Shown here: positions 52,133 to 53,289 of the stretch, piece after piece
Position numbering within the stretch: the stretch's first letter is position 1
Layout: the number at the start of each line of letters is the position of its first letter
From: an uncultured Muribaculaceae bacterium
GTDB taxonomy: Bacteria; Bacteroidota; Bacteroidia; Bacteroidales; Muribaculaceae
Length of the DNA stretch: 53,289 nt
Reading direction: 5' to 3'
Assembly: GCA_944321865.1 (NCBI GenBank)
Contig: CALUMZ010000012.1
Span: 1 to 53,289, forward strand
Translations under genes and position numbers: made by a program
Notes under the pieces: generated by a model
What the model was told of the DNA's origin: nothing
Seen by the model: the letters and a program-made list of their open reading frames with translations, nothing else
Database searches by the model: none

Positions 52133-52831
52133 TTACATTCTGGTGTCGATGTGTATAATGTTCTGTACAAACATTAATTCGCGTATGTCGCTGCGGGCAA
52201 TTTCCATGTCGTCATATTGTGGGTTTTCGCTGCGCAGTATGACTTTTTGCGGGTCTGTGTGTCGGCGGACATATTTAACCATACAATAATCGTCGAGCAG
52301 GACCACGTAGATCTGCCCCCAGAAGATGTGCCGCGAATTGGTGAGCTCGCGCACGGCAAGCATGTCGCCGCTGCGTATTATGGGTGACATGCTGTCGCCG
52401 CTCACTTTTACGATGCGGCAACCTTGCGACATGTCGGGAAGGTTGATGTAGCCGATTATGTTTTCGTCGGTGAACATCCGGGCTCGCGGCATCACTCCGG
52501 CCGTCACGTCAATGTCATACACCGGGGTACCTGTTGCGACCGGTTCGGCTATGTCATAACTTATTCGTCCCGGAATTACCGTCTGCCGGGGCAAGGCAGG
52601 TGCCGGCTTGGCAAAAGGCAGGTCATCGCCTGTTTCGAGCCACTTTTTAGACAAGCCTATGTTTATAACTATACGATTTATGAGCGACTCGTTTATGGCA
52701 AGCCTTCCGTTGAGGTATTTCGACAAGTTCGACGAGTCGATTCCTATATGTTGGGCAAACTCATTTTGCGTCAGTCTCATTTCATCGATTATGTAGCGTA
52801 TGCGTTTTATTATTTCTTCGTTGTTATACAT
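52133..52831 (-). CDS. XRE-type repressor with S24 (LexA-like) self-cleavage domain
   Basis: 232 residues. N-terminal helix-turn-helix at about 18-45 (LTQNEFAQHIGIDSSNLSKYLNGRLAI). C-terminal S24 domain with the catalytic serine in VSGDSMSPIIRSGD (Ser147) and the lysine in YCMVKYV (Lys186). A possible self-cleavage site Ala111-Gly112 lies in VTAGVMP. Such proteins are repressors that cut themselves when RecA filaments form (LexA, CI, ImmR-like types). It is the first gene of the operon, so it may control kinase and esterase and itself; a palindrome 41 bases upstream is a likely operator. It is not obviously LexA, which has another HTH. Confidence 0.88.
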   Translation of the reverse strand: MYNNEEIIKRIRYIIDEMRLTQNEFAQHIGIDSSNLSKYLNGRLAINESLINRIVINIGLSKKWLETGDDLPFAKPAPALPRQTVIPGRISYDIAEPVATGTPVYDIDVTAGVMPRARMFTDENIIGYINLPDMSQGCRIVKVSGDSMSPIIRSGDMLAVRELTNSRHIFWGQIYVVLLDDYCMVKYVRRHTDPQKVILRSENPQYDDMEIARSDIRELMFVQNIIHIDTRM

Positions 52832-52871
52832 GGTATATTATTGATTTGGTTTTGCAATTTACCAATAATTT

Positions 52872-52886
52872 TTGGCAAAATGCCAA
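52872..52886 (-). promoter_or_regulatory. Candidate operator of the S24 repressor
   Basis: Perfect dyad TTGGCA-AAA-TGCCAA, next to a weak leftward -7 box TAAATTGC (52854-52861, minus). Its place suggests autoregulation of the S24 gene. A rightward promoter for the small peptide gene at 53039 was not found. Confidence 0.5.
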
Positions 52887-53038
52887 GTATGGGGTTGTTT
52901 TTTTGAATATTTAATAAAATTGTGTAGGTAAAAACCGGTAATAAAATAAAAAACATTTTAAAAATGTCGTCTTAATTAAACTTTTGACAGCATATTGTTA
53001 TCAAAAAGACAGTTTAACCAATAAAAGCACGTAAATTT

Positions 53039-53158
53039 ATGAAAAGAGGATTTTTATTGTTGATATCGGTAGTGGTAATGTCGGCAGCAATGGCCGTAAC
53101 CACTCAAGCCGCTGAGCAGCGCACCATTCAAGCTATAAAATCCCACAAAAAGGCGTAA
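53039..53158 (+). CDS. Small secreted peptide, 39 residues
   Basis: ATG at 53039. Residues 1-24 form a signal peptide (MKRGFLLLISVVVMSAAMAV, then TTQA with a cut after AQA/TQA-like site); the mature part would be about 15 residues, AEQRTIQAIKSHKKA, basic. The stop is followed after eight bases by a strong intrinsic terminator, so the gene ends as a unit. It is too short for standard gene finding. No family recognised. It could be a short exported or membrane peptide, or a leader peptide. Confidence 0.6.
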   Translation: MKRGFLLLISVVVMSAAMAVTTQAAEQRTIQAIKSHKKA

Positions 53159-53165
53159 TAGATTG

Positions 53166-53204
53166 GCTGCTCCGCGAAAATTATCGTGGAGCGGCTGTTT
53201 TTTT
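53166..53204 (+). terminator. Intrinsic terminator of the small peptide gene
   Basis: GCTGCTCCGCGA (53166-53177) pairs with TCGTGGAGCGGC (53184-53195), loop AAATTA; then TG and eight T. Confidence 0.85.
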
Positions 53205-53215
53205 AACACAACATA

Positions 53216-53266
53216 TTTGCAGGTTTCAAATAAAAGTAGCACCTTTGTATTACGCTTAGGCGTAAT
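53216..53266 (+). promoter_or_regulatory. Promoter with start-site dyad for a gene running off the window
   Basis: TTTG (53216-53219), spacer of 20 bases, CACCTTTG (53240-53247; one mismatch from TAnnTTTG). The start site falls in a perfect dyad ATTACGC-TTAG-GCGTAAT (53249-53266), a possible operator. Confidence 0.5.
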
Positions 53267-53277
53267 AATCAGCAACT

Positions 53278-53289
53278 ATGGTACATCCT
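53278..53289 (+). CDS. Start of a gene cut by the window end (uncertain)
   Basis: An ATG at 53278 follows the promoter at 53216-53247 by 30 bases; only four codons (Met-Val-His-Pro) are inside the window. No product can be named. Confidence 0.3.

Overview
The window is a gene-dense stretch of a Bacteroidales chromosome, most likely from the Bacteroides/Muribaculaceae side of the order (the family level is inference). Evidence: many promoters carry the Bacteroidota -7 box TAnnTTTG, several with a -33 TTTG about 19-22 nt upstream; MurF and alanine racemase are fused in one polypeptide; there is a GSCFA protein, a probable type IX secretion cargo, a TGS-domain uridine kinase, an operon pdxJ-exbB-exbD-tonB, and a sigma-54 activator-lptE-TPR-secG operon. 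No CRISPR array, prophage, transposase or plasmid function is visible.

Layout. 0-5 kb: alaX-like editing protein, an orphan neuA-like cytidylyltransferase, a strongly structured candidate non-coding RNA with its own promoter, a 5'-truncated barrel gene, and two secreted proteins. 5-16 kb: polA, a membrane LytTR regulator with a MATE exporter, asparaginase, and an operon of acyltransferase, sigma-54 activator, lptE, TPR protein and secG. 16-21.5 kb: a hairpin-rich intergenic region, the wall operon GSCFA-murF/alr-lipoprotein, a repeat-rich gap and tRNA-Gln. 21.5-30.6 kb: a second MATE exporter, a DMT protein, the pdxJ-exbB-exbD-tonB operon, nadK and ygjP, a 21-codon small gene, and a GT11-like glycosyltransferase with a TPR protein. 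30.6-33 kb: a membrane AraC regulator, an AT-rich gap with many DnaA-box-like 9-mers, and a SpoU methyltransferase. 33-53 kb: nadA, leuS, the dapB-lepB-wbqC operon, surface-modification enzymes (EptA-like and acyltransferase 3), an outer-membrane receptor, a U32 peptidase, yifB/comM, tadA, a nested repeat, and the operon S24 repressor-uridine kinase-SGNH esterase. The window ends with a 39-residue secreted peptide gene and the promoter of a gene that runs off the end.

Main observations. (1) Strand composition flips from C-rich (left) to G-rich (right) between about 30.6 and 33 kb, around the gap holding the DnaA-box cluster, so this is probably the chromosomal replication origin. (2) A candidate RNA of about 290 nt at 1421-1710 has a promoter, four strong hairpins and a U-rich end. 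(3) Two promoters 25 kb apart (GSCFA-murF/alr and U32) share an almost identical 34-nt core with the dyad CGGTC-TAAT-GACCG. (4) A palindromic non-coding repeat occurs four times, one copy with a second copy nested in it that could fold into a 229-nt cruciform. (5) PolA has lost most proofreading metal ligands, and the GT11-like enzyme has lost its HxRRGD motif.

All calls come from reading the sequence. No database search or folding program was run, and base counts were made by hand on sampled lines.
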